NCBI RefSeq assembly: GCF_029919115.1
Contig: NZ_CP123990.1
Coordinates: 4,056,501-4,120,500, forward strand
Direction: 5' to 3'
DNA length: 64,000 nt
DNA from: Variovorax paradoxus
Lineage (GTDB): Bacteria > Pseudomonadota > Gammaproteobacteria > Burkholderiales > Burkholderiaceae_C
Shown here: piece by piece, positions 45,099 to 53,764 of the stretch
How the letters are laid out: the number at the start of each line of letters is the position of its first letter
How positions within the stretch are numbered: the first letter of the stretch is position 1
Notes under the pieces: generated by a model
What the model was told of the DNA's origin: nothing
The model's input: the letters and a program-made list of their open reading frames with translations, nothing else
Database searches by the model: none
Made by a program: the position numbers and the translations under genes

Positions 45099-45140
45099 GT
45101 CAGCAGGACCCCGCTCGCGAATTGGCGGTGGTTGAGTTCA

Positions 45141-45260
45141 CGGCGGGTGCAAAGGCCACCGGGTACTCCCCTCCGCGAATGTCCCCCGGCCTGCGGCCTC
45201 CTCCTTTATTTCGCTGCGCCGGGGGACATTCGCGGAGAAAGGTACCCCGTCGGCGGGTGC
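45141..45260. repeat. Large inverted repeat with flanking 10-bp direct repeats (REP/MITE-like)
   Basis: A perfect 20-base arm at 45171-45190 pairs with 45218-45237 (27-base loop). Outside it GGGTAC (45161-45166) pairs with GTACCC (45242-45247) across four mismatched positions, giving a stem of about 30. Exact direct repeats CGGCGGGTGC flank it at 45141-45150 and 45251-45260. It fills the gap between the AEP-type ATPase and permease genes, so the operon mRNA must contain this hairpin. Could be a dispersed palindromic element or an mRNA processing/stabilising site. Confidence 0.7.
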
Positions 45261-45314
45261 GCGCCCCGAACCGCGCACGTCAAACACAACGCAGCAAAGA
45301 GAAAGAAGCTGCAT

Positions 45315-46388
45315 TCAATGCGCCAAAACAGACAGCGCATTCAAAGGCAACTGGATATGCACCATGCTGCTGGGCACCAGCGGCTCGCCGCCATCGCCGC
45401 GCGCATCGGCCGGCAGCTCGGCCTCGATCTCGATACCCAACGGCTCGCAAGCCAGCCGTGCCGAGGTCCGGTTGCCGAAGAATTCCGTGTCCAACAGCCG
45501 CGCCGCAAAGCTGTTGTCGCCGAGCTCCGAACCGAAGCGCTTGACCACCACATGCTCGGGCCGAATTCCCACCGTGGCCTTCGCACCCACGCTCAGGCTG
45601 CCCGGCGCGCAAAACAACTCGCTGTCGCGCACACGCACCTTGCCATCGGCCAGCACCGTGGCGGGCAACATGTTCATGCGACCGACGAAGCCCGCCACGA
45701 AGCGCGTGCGCGGCTGGCGGTAAAGCTCGTCGGGCGTGCCGGCCTGCTCTATGCGGCCGTTGTGCATCAGCACCACGCGGTCGGCCATGGAAAGAGCTTC
45801 TTCCTGGTCGTGCGTGACCATGATGGTGACGATGCCCAGACGCTTCTGCAGCGAGCGTATTTCGCTGCGCAGACTTGCGCGCACCTGCGCATCGAGTGCC
45901 GACAACGGCTCATCGAGCAAAAGCAGGCGCGGGTTGGGTGCCAGCGCGCGCGCCAGTGCCACGCGCTGCTGCTGTCCGCCCGAAAGCTGCACCGGGTACT
46001 TGTCGGCGTGCGCGGCCAGCCCGACCAGGTCGAGCATCTCGCGCGAGCGCTTGGCCATCTCGCGGGCCAGTGCGCCCGTGGGATGCAGGCCGTAGGCAAT
46101 GTTCTGCGCGGCCGTGAGGTTGGGGAACAACGCATACGACTGGAACACCACGCCGAAGCCGCGCGCCGCGGGCGGCAGGCCCGCGATGTCCTGCCCGCCG
46201 AGCAGTATCTGTCCGCTGTCGGCACGCTCGATGCCGCACACGATGCGCAGCAGCGTCGTCTTGCCGCAGCCCGAAGGTCCGAGCAGGCACACGAACTCGC
46301 CTGGCTCGATGTCCAGGTCGATGCCGTCGAGCACCCCCGTGGCGCCAAAGGACTTGCCGATGCCGCGAAGAGAAAGAAAGCTGGTCAT
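45315..46388 (-). CDS. 2-aminoethylphosphonate-type ABC transporter ATP-binding protein (PhnT-like)
   Basis: 357 aa. Walker A GPSGCGKTT, Q-loop VVFQSYALFPNL, signature LSGGQQQR, Walker B LLLLDEPLSALD, H-loop VTHDQEEAL, then a C-terminal TOBE domain (VGIRPEHVVVKRFG). Start ATG 46388 overlaps the stop of the binding-protein gene (TGATG). The neighbours identify it as the ATPase for the phosphonate transporter. Confidence 0.92.
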   Translation of the reverse strand: MTSFLSLRGIGKSFGATGVLDGIDLDIEPGEFVCLLGPSGCGKTTLLRIVCGIERADSGQILLGGQDIAGLPPAARGFGVVFQSYALFPNLTAAQNIAYGLHPTGALAREMAKRSREMLDLVGLAAHADKYPVQLSGGQQQRVALARALAPNPRLLLLDEPLSALDAQVRASLRSEIRSLQKRLGIVTIMVTHDQEEALSMADRVVLMHNGRIEQAGTPDELYRQPRTRFVAGFVGRMNMLPATVLADGKVRVRDSELFCAPGSLSVGAKATVGIRPEHVVVKRFGSELGDNSFAARLLDTEFFGNRTSARLACEPLGIEIEAELPADARGDGGEPLVPSSMVHIQLPLNALSVLAH

Positions 46389-47422
46389 CACATCGGCTTC
46401 TTTTCCGACTTGGATTCGTAGCGCTTCGACCATTCCGTCAGGATGCGGTCGCGGTTGGCGGCGGCCCAGGTGAAGTCGTTCTTGGCGAGCAGCTTCTCCA
46501 CGTCGCCCGGCACAAACTCCAGCTTTTCCTGGATACCCGGCAGCGCGAGCACCGCAAAGTTCTTTGCATACAGCTCGTTGGCCTGCTTGGTCACGGCCCA
46601 GTCGGCCAGCGCCTTGGCGGCTTCCTGCTTCTTGCTGGTCTTCAGGATGCCGGTGGCTTCCATGTCCCAGCCCAGGCCTTCCTTGGGCAGCACGATGTCG
46701 ATGGGAGCGCCGTCGCGCTTGGTCTTGTTGGCGCGGTATTCGAACGACATGCCGAGCGCGAACTCGCCGGCGCCGGCCTGGCGGCAGGGCTTGCTGCCCG
46801 ACTGACTGTAGATGCCGATGTTCTGGTGCAGCGCGTCCATGTACTTCCACGCCTTTTCTTCGCCCATCATCTGGATCCAGCCCGAGACCATCAGGTAGCC
46901 CGTGCCCGATGCCGCGGGGTTGGGCATGGTGATCTGGCCCTTGTAGACCGGGTTGGTCAGGTCGGCCCAGCTGGTGGGCTTGGGCAGGCTCTTCTTCTGC
47001 GCTTCGGCAGTGTTGAAGCAGATGGCCGACGACCACACGTCCATGCCCACCCACTTGGGCGGGTTGGCCGCATCGCGCATGGTGGGCTTGATGGCGTCGA
47101 GGCCCTTGGGCGCATAGGGCTGCAGCATGCCTTCCTTGTCGAGCAGCATCAGCGAGGTGGCGGCCAGGCCCCACACCACGTCGGCCTGCGGGTTGGCCTT
47201 TTCGGCCAGCAGCTTGGCGGTGACGATGCCGGTGGAGTCGCGCACGAACTTCAGTTCGACGGCCGGGTTCTCCTTTTCGAAGGCGGCCTTGTAGGCCTGC
47301 ACCTGGTCGGCCTCGAGCGCGGTGTACACCAGCAACTCGGTGCGGCCCTGGGCCGAAGCAGCAAAAGCCAGCGAGAGCAGAGCGGCCGGCACGGCGGCCC
47401 AGCGGATAGAACGACGCAGCAT
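46388..47422 (-). CDS. 2-aminoethylphosphonate-type ABC transporter substrate-binding protein (PhnS-like)
   Basis: 344 aa from ATG 47422 with GAGG upstream. Signal peptide MLRRSIRWAAVPAALLSLAFAASAQG. Mature part is of the Fe3+/AEP-binding type: ELLVYTALEADQVQAYKAAFE, the DVVWGLAATSLMLLDKEG loop, and NPAASGTGYLMVSGWIQMMG. It heads the operon S-T-[hairpin]-U/V-FAD oxidase-phnX, so AEP or a related aminophosphonate is the likely ligand (inference from context). Confidence 0.88.
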   Translation of the reverse strand: MLRRSIRWAAVPAALLSLAFAASAQGRTELLVYTALEADQVQAYKAAFEKENPAVELKFVRDSTGIVTAKLLAEKANPQADVVWGLAATSLMLLDKEGMLQPYAPKGLDAIKPTMRDAANPPKWVGMDVWSSAICFNTAEAQKKSLPKPTSWADLTNPVYKGQITMPNPAASGTGYLMVSGWIQMMGEEKAWKYMDALHQNIGIYSQSGSKPCRQAGAGEFALGMSFEYRANKTKRDGAPIDIVLPKEGLGWDMEATGILKTSKKQEAAKALADWAVTKQANELYAKNFAVLALPGIQEKLEFVPGDVEKLLAKNDFTWAAANRDRILTEWSKRYESKSEKKPM

Positions 47423-47509
47423 GGGGAATACCTCGGAAAAGAAGACGAAGCGGAAAGGAATGCGGAAGAAAAAAGTACGCACGGCTAGCGCCATGAACGC
47501 GGCGATGCT

Positions 47510-47538
47510 GGCAGCGGCGTGTGACAGGCATTTGTCAG
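47510..47538 (-). promoter_or_regulatory. Pho-box-like direct repeat / dyad in phosphonate divergent promoter
   Basis: On the minus strand: CTGACAA (47538-47532), ATGC, CTGTCAC (47527-47521), 4 bases, CGCTGCC. The first two units have the 7-4-7 layout of a Pho box. The same bases also form the exact dyad TGACA-6-TGTCA (47522-47537). No good -10 follows at the expected distance, so evidence is weaker than for the two other Pho-like sites. Lies between phnS-like and the divergent HD oxygenase gene. Confidence 0.35.
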
Positions 47539-47646
47539 AAGGCACGCGCCGGCACGGTGTTTGCGGGGCTTCGTCATGCCCTTGTCACCCCAATGCACGA
47601 AGCTCGCGCACTGCCGCCTGCGCTTTCCGCCTTTTGTTTCAGAGCC

Positions 47647-48207
47647 ATGACACTCGACCTCGCCGAGATCGCCCGCCTGTTCGCCGAACGGGGCGAGGTC
47701 GCCTATGCAGGCGAGCCGGTGTCGCAGCTCGAGCATGCGCTGCAATGCGCGTGGCTGGCCGAGCAGGCCGGCGCGGACCACGCGCTGGTCACGGCCTCGC
47801 TGCTGCATGATCTTGGCCACCTGTTGATCGCCGAGCATCAGACGCTCTCGCGCTCACCCAGCGAACTGGGCATCGACGACCGCCACCAATACATTGCCAT
47901 GCCGGTGCTGCGCGGCGCCTTCGGGCTGGAAGTGCGCGAGCCGATCCGCCTGCATGTGGATGCCAAGCGATATCTTTGCGCGACGCGGCCCGACTACTTC
48001 TCGCGGCTGTCACCCGATTCGGTGCGCAGCCTCGCACTGCAGGGCGGGCCAATGAGCGCGGAGGCCGCCCGGCGCTTTGCCGACCACCCTTGGTCGGGCG
48101 ATGCAATCCGGCTGCGGCTCTGGGACGAAGAGGCCAAGGTGGCCGGGCTCCAGACGCCGCCGCTCAAGCACTTTCTGGAAATTGCGGCCCGGGTCATGCT
48201 GCGCTGA
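47647..48207 (+). CDS. PhnZ-like HD-domain phosphonate oxygenase
   Basis: 186 aa from ATG 47647 (MTLDLAEIARLFAERGEVAY). HD-domain di-iron oxygenase of the phosphonate-degradation type. The iron ligands can be traced as His30, His54-Asp55, His58, His80, His103 and Asp160, and Tyr20/Glu23 (YAGE) match the mobile Tyr24/Glu27 pair of PhnZ. PhnZ splits (R)-1-hydroxy-2-aminoethylphosphonate to glycine and phosphate. No PhnY-type 2-oxoglutarate hydroxylase gene is in the window, so its hydroxyphosphonate source is unclear. Transcribed divergently from the phosphonate transport operon. Confidence 0.87.
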   Translation: MTLDLAEIARLFAERGEVAYAGEPVSQLEHALQCAWLAEQAGADHALVTASLLHDLGHLLIAEHQTLSRSPSELGIDDRHQYIAMPVLRGAFGLEVREPIRLHVDAKRYLCATRPDYFSRLSPDSVRSLALQGGPMSAEAARRFADHPWSGDAIRLRLWDEEAKVAGLQTPPLKHFLEIAARVMLR

Positions 48208-48318
48208 GGCTGCGGCCCCTCGGGCCTGCGCGCGCCAGCTTCAGGCCGGCTTAAGAAATTTGTCTAGGATGGCTCCCTCAAGATCTCCGCGCGCAAGCGC
48301 CTCCGAGGAAAGCCCCGC

Positions 48319-50106
48319 ATGTCTCCTTCCGTCAACGAACGCGCGAAAACCTTCGTCCAGGTGCTGCGACGCGTCTTAGCGCTCGCGGCCCCCTACTTCC
48401 GGTCGGAGGAGAAGTGGCGTGCGCGGCTGATGTTCGCGGCCATCGTCGCTCTCAACCTGGCCTACGTTTATGCGCTGGTGCTCTTCAACCAGTGGTACGG
48501 CCGCTTCTACGACGGCCTGCAGAACAAAGACGCGGCCGTGTTCTGGCGCGAGGTCCGTGTGTTCTGCGTACTGGCCTTCTTCAATATCGCGCTGCAGGTG
48601 CTCAAGTTCTATGTGACCCAGCTGCTGCAGTTGCGCTGGCGCGCCTGGATCACGCGCAACTATCTCGGCCGCTGGATGGCCAACCGCACGTTCTACGAGC
48701 TGGAGCTCGCCCGCTATGCCAAGAGCGACGGCGCCACGCCCGACAACCCCGACCAGCGCATCCAGGAAGACATGCAGCTCTTCACCGCCGCGACCATGAC
48801 GCTCTCGATGGGGCTGCTGAACGCCGTGGTCACGCTGATCAGCTTCGTGGGCATTCTCTGGGGCCTGTCGGGCACCACCGCGCTGCCGATCGGCGGCAGC
48901 ACCTACGAAATCGCCGGTTCGATGGTCTGGCTCGCACTTGTGTACTGCGTGGTCGGCACGGTGATCACCCATTACATCGGCCGTCCGCTGATCGGGCTGA
49001 ACTTTCGCCAGCAGCGCTTCGAGGCCGACTTCCGGCACCACCTGGTGCGCGTGCGCGAATACAGCGAGGCCATTGCGCTGGACCGCGGCGAGACGGTGGA
49101 ACGCGGGCAGCTCGACCTGCGCTTTGGCGCGGTGCTGCGCAACTATCTCGCGCTCATCAAGCAGCAGAAGAATCTCGTGACCTTCACCGCCTTTTTTGGC
49201 CAGGCGGCAGTGATCTTCCCGTTCGTGGTGGCGGCACCGCGCTTCTTCAGCGGCGCAATCCAGCTGGGGCAACTGATGCAGATCTCGTCGGCCTTCGGCA
49301 AGGTGCAGGACGCGCTGAGCTGGTTCGTCGACAACTATGACAACGTGGCCTCGTGGCGTGCGACGGCCGACCGGCTCACAAGCTTTGACGACGCGATTCG
49401 TGCGCACGCCGAAAAGTCGAACGCCTTCGAACGCAGCGATGCAGAGGTGCTGCGCGCGGACGGCCTCTCGTTGAGCCTGCCGGGCGGCAGCAAGCCACTG
49501 CTCGCGAATGCAGCCCTTTCGGCCGCGGCCGGCGACAGCGTGCTGGTGCAGGGCCCCTCGGGCAGCGGCAAGTCGACGCTGTTCCGCGCCTTCGCGGGCA
49601 TCTGGCCGTTCGGAAGCGGCAAGGTACAGGTGCCGGCGGACGCGATGTTCTTGCCGCAGCGGCCCTACGTGCCCAACGGCCCGCTGCGCCAGGCGCTGGC
49701 CTATCCCGAAGACGCCGCCAGGTACAGCGATGCCGAGCTGCGCCAGGCACTGGCCGACGCCCTGCTGCCTGACCTGGCCGCCCGGCTCGACGACAGCGAC
49801 GCCTGGAGCCAGAAGCTCTCGGGCGGTGAACAGCAGCGGCTTGCAATAGCGCGCGTGCTGCTGAAGAAACCGCGCTGGGTCTTCGCGGACGAGATCAGCA
49901 GTGCGCTGGACGGGCCGGCCGAGCACGCGCTCTATCAGCGGCTTTCAGAGATGGTGCGTGCCCGAAACGGCGCGATGGTTTCCATTGCGCACCGCGCAGC
50001 CGTGGGCGAATTCCACACCCAGCGCTGGACGCTGGTGCCGGAGGCCGAAGGCGCCTCCGCGCGCTACCGCGTGGAGGTGACGCCCGCAGGCGGCGTTGCC
50101 GCGTAG
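48319..50106 (+). CDS. ABC transporter ATP-binding/permease protein (YddA/SbmA-BacA type)
   Basis: 595 aa half-transporter. The N-terminal membrane domain has about six helices and the [13 protein letters not shown] motif characteristic of the SbmA/BacA/YddA and ABCD groups. The C-terminal ATPase has Walker [10 protein letters not shown] (around residue 414), signature [15 protein letters not shown] and Walker [13 protein letters not shown]. Relatives move peptides, vitamin B12 or fatty-acyl compounds. Its 3' end overlaps queC by 43 bases convergently. Confidence 0.9.
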   Translation: MSPSVNERAKTFVQVLRRVLALAAPYFRSEEKWRARLMFAAIVALNLAYVYALVLFNQWYGRFYDGLQNKDAAVFWREVRVFCVLAFFNIALQVLKFYVTQLLQLRWRAWITRNYLGRWMANRTFYELELARYAKSDGATPDNPDQRIQEDMQLFTAATMTLSMGLLNAVVTLISFVGILWGLSGTTALPIGGSTYEIAGSMVWLALVYCVVGTVITHYIGRPLIGLNFRQQRFEADFRHHLVRVREYSEAIALDRGETVERGQLDLRFGAVLRNYLALIKQQKNLVTFTAFFGQAAVIFPFVVAAPRFFSGAIQLGQLMQISSAFGKVQDALSWFVDNYDNVASWRATADRLTSFDDAIRAHAEKSNAFERSDAEVLRADGLSLSLPGGSKPLLANAALSAAAGDSVLVQGPSGSGKSTLFRAFAGIWPFGSGKVQVPADAMFLPQRPYVPNGPLRQALAYPEDAARYSDAELRQALADALLPDLAARLDDSDAWSQKLSGGEQQRLAIARVLLKKPRWVFADEISSALDGPAEHALYQRLSEMVRARNGAMVSIAHRAAVGEFHTQRWTLVPEAEGASARYRVEVTPAGGVAA

Positions 50107-50792
50107 CGTTCCCAGCCCTTCTTGCGCAGGTCGCAAGCAGGGCACTCGCCGCAGCCGTAGCCCCATGCCTGGCGGTGCTCACGGTCGCCGAGATAGCAGG
50201 TGTGGGTTTCTTCCACGATCAGGTCGACCAGCGGCTCGCCACCCAGGCGGTGCGCCATCTGCCAGGTCTCGGCCTTGTCGATCCACATCAGCGGCGTTTC
50301 GATGACGAGGCGACGCTCCAGCCCGAGCGAGAGCGCGAGCTGCATGGCCTTCATGGTGTCGTCGCGGCAGTCGGGGTAGCCCGAAAAATCGGTCTCGCAG
50401 ACGCCGGTGACGATCACCTGCAGGCCGCGCCTGTAGGCCAGTGCGCCGGCAAGCGTGAGGAACAGCAGGTTGCGGCCGGGCACAAAGGTGTTAGGCAGGC
50501 CGTCGGCCTGCATTTCGAACGCCACCTCTTCCGTGAGCGAGGAGCCGCCGAGTTGCGCCAGCGCGGCGAGCGTGAGCACATGGTCTTCGCCCAGGCGCGG
50601 CGCCCAGCCTGGAAAGCGTTCGCGCAGCTTCGAAAGGATGGTGCCGCGCACGTCGAGTTCCACGCGGTGCCGCTGGCCGTAGTCGAAGCCCAGCGTTTCG
50701 ACGCGCTGGTACTTGGAGAGCGCGTCCGCGAGGCAGGTGGTCGAGTCCTGGCCACCGGAGAACAGGACGAGGGCGGTGGTGTGCAGGGGCAT
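50064..50792 (-). CDS. queC: 7-cyano-7-deazaguanine synthase
   Basis: 242 aa from ATG 50792 ([21 protein letters not shown]). PP-loop ATPase motif SGGQDS near the N-terminus converts 7-carboxy-7-deazaguanine to preQ0 in queuosine synthesis. [17 protein letters not shown] and the zinc-binding [14 protein letters not shown] close to the C-terminus are diagnostic. No other que genes are adjacent. Confidence 0.97.
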   Translation of the reverse strand: MPLHTTALVLFSGGQDSTTCLADALSKYQRVETLGFDYGQRHRVELDVRGTILSKLRERFPGWAPRLGEDHVLTLAALAQLGGSSLTEEVAFEMQADGLPNTFVPGRNLLFLTLAGALAYRRGLQVIVTGVCETDFSGYPDCRDDTMKAMQLALSLGLERRLVIETPLMWIDKAETWQMAHRLGGEPLVDLIVEETHTCYLGDREHRQAWGYGCGECPACDLRKKGWERYAATPPAGVTSTR

Positions 50793-50848
50793 TTCTCTTC
50801 GAGGGCAGTGGTCCGTCGCGGTACAAAAGCCCCGATTTTCGCAGCCTG

Positions 50849-51343
50849 CTACAGAAAGCGCTCGAGCAGCTTGCGCGAGGGGCGGTCGAGCGTCTTCACG
50901 TCGGGAATGCGGAACTGCACGCCGTGGGCACTGGCAATCAGCAGCGCGCCTCCTTCGAGCCGGCGAATATCCTCTTCGGCCTTGAGCACGAAGCTGGTTT
51001 CGCCGCGGTCGGTGCTCACCGTCCAAGTGCTGGGCACGCCGAAGCTCGACACGCCGTGCAGCTTCAGCAGCGTGGGCGCAAAGTCGCGCACCGCCAACTC
51101 TTGCTCCAGCAATGCGCGCGTTTCGGGCGGCAATACCTCGACGCGATCGATCCAGACCAGTTCGCGGCCCTCGCTGCCGACCAGCGACACGCCCTCTCCA
51201 GGCGCGCTGAGCGGAAAGGCGCGCACAGGCGTCACGCCCACGTGTGTCTCGCCGCCGGCATCGGTCAGCACAAGGCGGCCGAAGGCGTCGCGTGCAAGAC
51301 TGAAAACGGGGACGGCGGCTGTGGGATTGTTGCTGTTGTTCAT
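50849..51343 (-). CDS. Cyanophycin metabolism-associated DUF1854 family protein
   Basis: 164 aa. DUF1854 domain: [56 protein letters not shown] and [26 protein letters not shown]. The biochemical role is unknown; the family recurs with cyanophycin synthetases and the ABC protein encoded just upstream. TGATG overlap with that ABC gene shows translational coupling. Confidence 0.85.
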   Translation of the reverse strand: MNNSNNPTAAVPVFSLARDAFGRLVLTDAGGETHVGVTPVRAFPLSAPGEGVSLVGSEGRELVWIDRVEVLPPETRALLEQELAVRDFAPTLLKLHGVSSFGVPSTWTVSTDRGETSFVLKAEEDIRRLEGGALLIASAHGVQFRIPDVKTLDRPSRKLLERFL

Positions 51344-53625
51344 CACGCGTCTCCCGCCGGGTGCGCCGCATGGCTCGGCACCAACTGCATCTGGGCGCCC
51401 GCGCGTTCGTTCACCGCGCCCTCGCTGGCATCGTCGTCCGCCTGCCGCAATTGCGCCTGGTAGAGCCGCCAGTAGGCGCCCTGCTTCGCCATCAATTCGT
51501 CGTGCGGACCGACTTCGACCACCTCGCCGCGGTCCATCACCACCAGCCGGTCGGCCTTGCGCAGCGTCGACAGGCGGTGCGCAATGGCAATGGTGGTGCG
51601 GCCCTGCACGAGATTGTCGAGCGCCTTCTGGATTTCTTTTTCGGTTTCGGTGTCCACGGCCGAAGTGGCTTCGTCGAGGATCAGGATGCGCGGATCGATC
51701 AGCAGCGCGCGCGCAATGCTGATGCGCTGGCGCTCGCCGCCCGAAAGGCCCTGGCCACGCTCGCCGACGAGCGAGTCGTAGCCGTGCGGCAGGCGCAGGA
51801 TGAAGTCGTGCGCATGCGCGGCGCGTGCTGCGGCCACGATTTCTTCGCGCGTGGCATCGGGCTTGCCGTAGGCAATGTTCTGAGCAATGGTGCCGAAGAA
51901 CAGAAACGGCTCCTGCAGCACCAGCCCCACGTGGCGCCGGTAGTCGGCCACGGCAAAGCGGCGAATGTCGGTGCCGTCGACCTTGATGGCGCCATCGGTC
52001 ACGTCGTAGAAACGGCAGATCAAATTCACCAGCGTGCTCTTGCCCGAACCGCTGTGGCCCACCAGGCCGATCATCTCGCCGGGTTCGATGGTCAGGTCCA
52101 GGTCGCGGATCACCGCGCGCGAACCGTAGCGAAAGCCTAGCCCGCTCATCTCGATGCGCCCCTGCACGCGTTCGATCTTCACCGGGTTGGCCGGCTCGGG
52201 AACGTTGCTCACGTGGTCGAGAATGTCGAAGATGCGCTTGGCGCCAGCCGCCGCCTTCTGCGTGACCGAGACGATGCGGCTCATGGAATCGAGCCGCGTG
52301 TAGAAGCGGCCGATGTACGCGATGAAAGCGGTGAGCACGCCCACGGTAATGCTGCCGCGCGCCACCTGCCAGATGCCGAAGCCCCACACCACCAGCAGGC
52401 CGATTTCGGTCAGCAGCGAAACGGTGGGCGTGAACAGCGACCAGGTGCGGTTGAGCTTGTCGTTGACCTGCAGGTTGTAGACGTTGGCAATGCGGAAGCG
52501 CTCGGCCTCGCGGCGCTCCTGGGCAAAGGCCTTGACCACGCGAATGCCCGGAATGGTGTCGGCGAGCACGTTGGTGACCTCCGACCATACGCGGTCGATC
52601 TTCTCGAAGCCCGTGCGCAGCCGGTCGCGCACCACGTGGATCATCCAGGCGATGAAAGGCAGCGGCACCAGCGTGACCACCGCCAGCAGCGGGTTGATGG
52701 ACACCAGGATGACCGCAGTCATCACGATCATCAGCACGTCGTTGGCAAAGTCGAGCGCATGCAGCGAGAGAAACACGTTGATACGGTCGGTTTCCGAGCC
52801 GATGCGCGCCATGAGGTCGCCCGTGCGCTTGCCGCCGAAATAGTCGAGCGGCAACGTCAGCAGATGCTCGTACGTGGTGGTGCGCAAGTCGGCGCCAATG
52901 CGCTCCGACACCAGCGCCAGCAGGTAGGTGCGCGCCCAGCCCAGGCCCCAGCCGACCAGCGCCGCGCCGAGCAGCCCGCTCAGGTACAGCGCCACGCGCG
53001 AGGGATCGATCTTCTGCCCGTTCTGGAACGGAATCAGGATGTCGTCCATCAGCGGGATGGTCAGGTACGGCGGCACCAGGGTCGCGGCAGTGGAAATCAG
53101 GGTCAGGAAGAAACCCGCGATCAGCTGCTTGCGGTAAGGCTTGGCAAAGCGGCCCAGGCGCAGCAGCACCCACGTCGAAGGGGGCGTCTGCAGTTCGGCG
53201 TCTGCAGTGGCCGGGTCGTCGCCGTCGGGCTCCGCTGTCGCCTCGGCGACAACGCCGTTCACCCGCTGGCCGAACAGTTTGAGCAACCGCAGCGCGGCAG
53301 GCTGGTTGGCCAAGGTGTAACGCCAGCGCGCAAGCCGGCCTTTGGCGCCCACCAGATCGAGGGTGCCAACGCCTGAATGGTCGTTGAGATACAGTTCGAC
53401 AGATTCGTCCGCTAGTGACCACTCACACCATTGCCCGCCCGGTTGCAGCGCCAGCAGCCGCCGGTCGGTCAGTGCCACCAGGCCAAACGTAAACAGAAGT
53501 TCATCGTCAAGGTCAACCGGTAATGTGACCAGAACGTTTTCCGCGGCAGTGAGCCGGCTTTTCAGCGCGTCTGATGCCGCCTCTGTTTCGCCCTCCCGGG
53601 TGCCGACTGGATCGTGATGTTGCAT
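51343..53625 (-). CDS. Cyanophycin metabolism-associated ABC transporter (fused permease/ATPase)
   Basis: 760 aa from ATG 53625 ([13 protein letters not shown]). About 130 N-terminal residues form an extra PH-like/DUF segment ([20 protein letters not shown]), unusual for exporters. Then a six-helix ABC_membrane domain (around residues 190-470) and an ATPase with Walker [10 protein letters not shown], signature [15 protein letters not shown], Walker [14 protein letters not shown]. MsbA-like. Divergent from cphA' and coupled to the DUF1854 gene. What it transports is unknown; context points to cyanophycin metabolism. Confidence 0.88.
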   Translation of the reverse strand: MQHHDPVGTREGETEAASDALKSRLTAAENVLVTLPVDLDDELLFTFGLVALTDRRLLALQPGGQWCEWSLADESVELYLNDHSGVGTLDLVGAKGRLARWRYTLANQPAALRLLKLFGQRVNGVVAEATAEPDGDDPATADAELQTPPSTWVLLRLGRFAKPYRKQLIAGFFLTLISTAATLVPPYLTIPLMDDILIPFQNGQKIDPSRVALYLSGLLGAALVGWGLGWARTYLLALVSERIGADLRTTTYEHLLTLPLDYFGGKRTGDLMARIGSETDRINVFLSLHALDFANDVLMIVMTAVILVSINPLLAVVTLVPLPFIAWMIHVVRDRLRTGFEKIDRVWSEVTNVLADTIPGIRVVKAFAQERREAERFRIANVYNLQVNDKLNRTWSLFTPTVSLLTEIGLLVVWGFGIWQVARGSITVGVLTAFIAYIGRFYTRLDSMSRIVSVTQKAAAGAKRIFDILDHVSNVPEPANPVKIERVQGRIEMSGLGFRYGSRAVIRDLDLTIEPGEMIGLVGHSGSGKSTLVNLICRFYDVTDGAIKVDGTDIRRFAVADYRRHVGLVLQEPFLFFGTIAQNIAYGKPDATREEIVAAARAAHAHDFILRLPHGYDSLVGERGQGLSGGERQRISIARALLIDPRILILDEATSAVDTETEKEIQKALDNLVQGRTTIAIAHRLSTLRKADRLVVMDRGEVVEVGPHDELMAKQGAYWRLYQAQLRQADDDASEGAVNERAGAQMQLVPSHAAHPAGDA

Positions 53626-53764
53626 TGTGTTTCTTTGACTCTTGCCCGTCGCGGGCCTCAGGGACCGCGTCATGGCGTCCTTTGTCGGGCGCCGATTCTG
53701 ACCGATTGCCATGGGCGCGCTTGAAGGCGCCGTGGTGCTCGGCCAAAGCACATCGAACGTTTGC

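Noticed and set aside
43401..46421. A 1006-codon plus-strand frame over the phosphonate transporter
   Set aside because: Runs straight through the intergenic inverted repeat and two opposite-strand genes; no recognisable domain.
53626..53764. Possible nitrogen-control promoter between the ABC gene and cphA'
   Set aside because: No GGCAC-N5-TTGC sigma-54 or clear NtrC/PII-linked motif could be found by eye.
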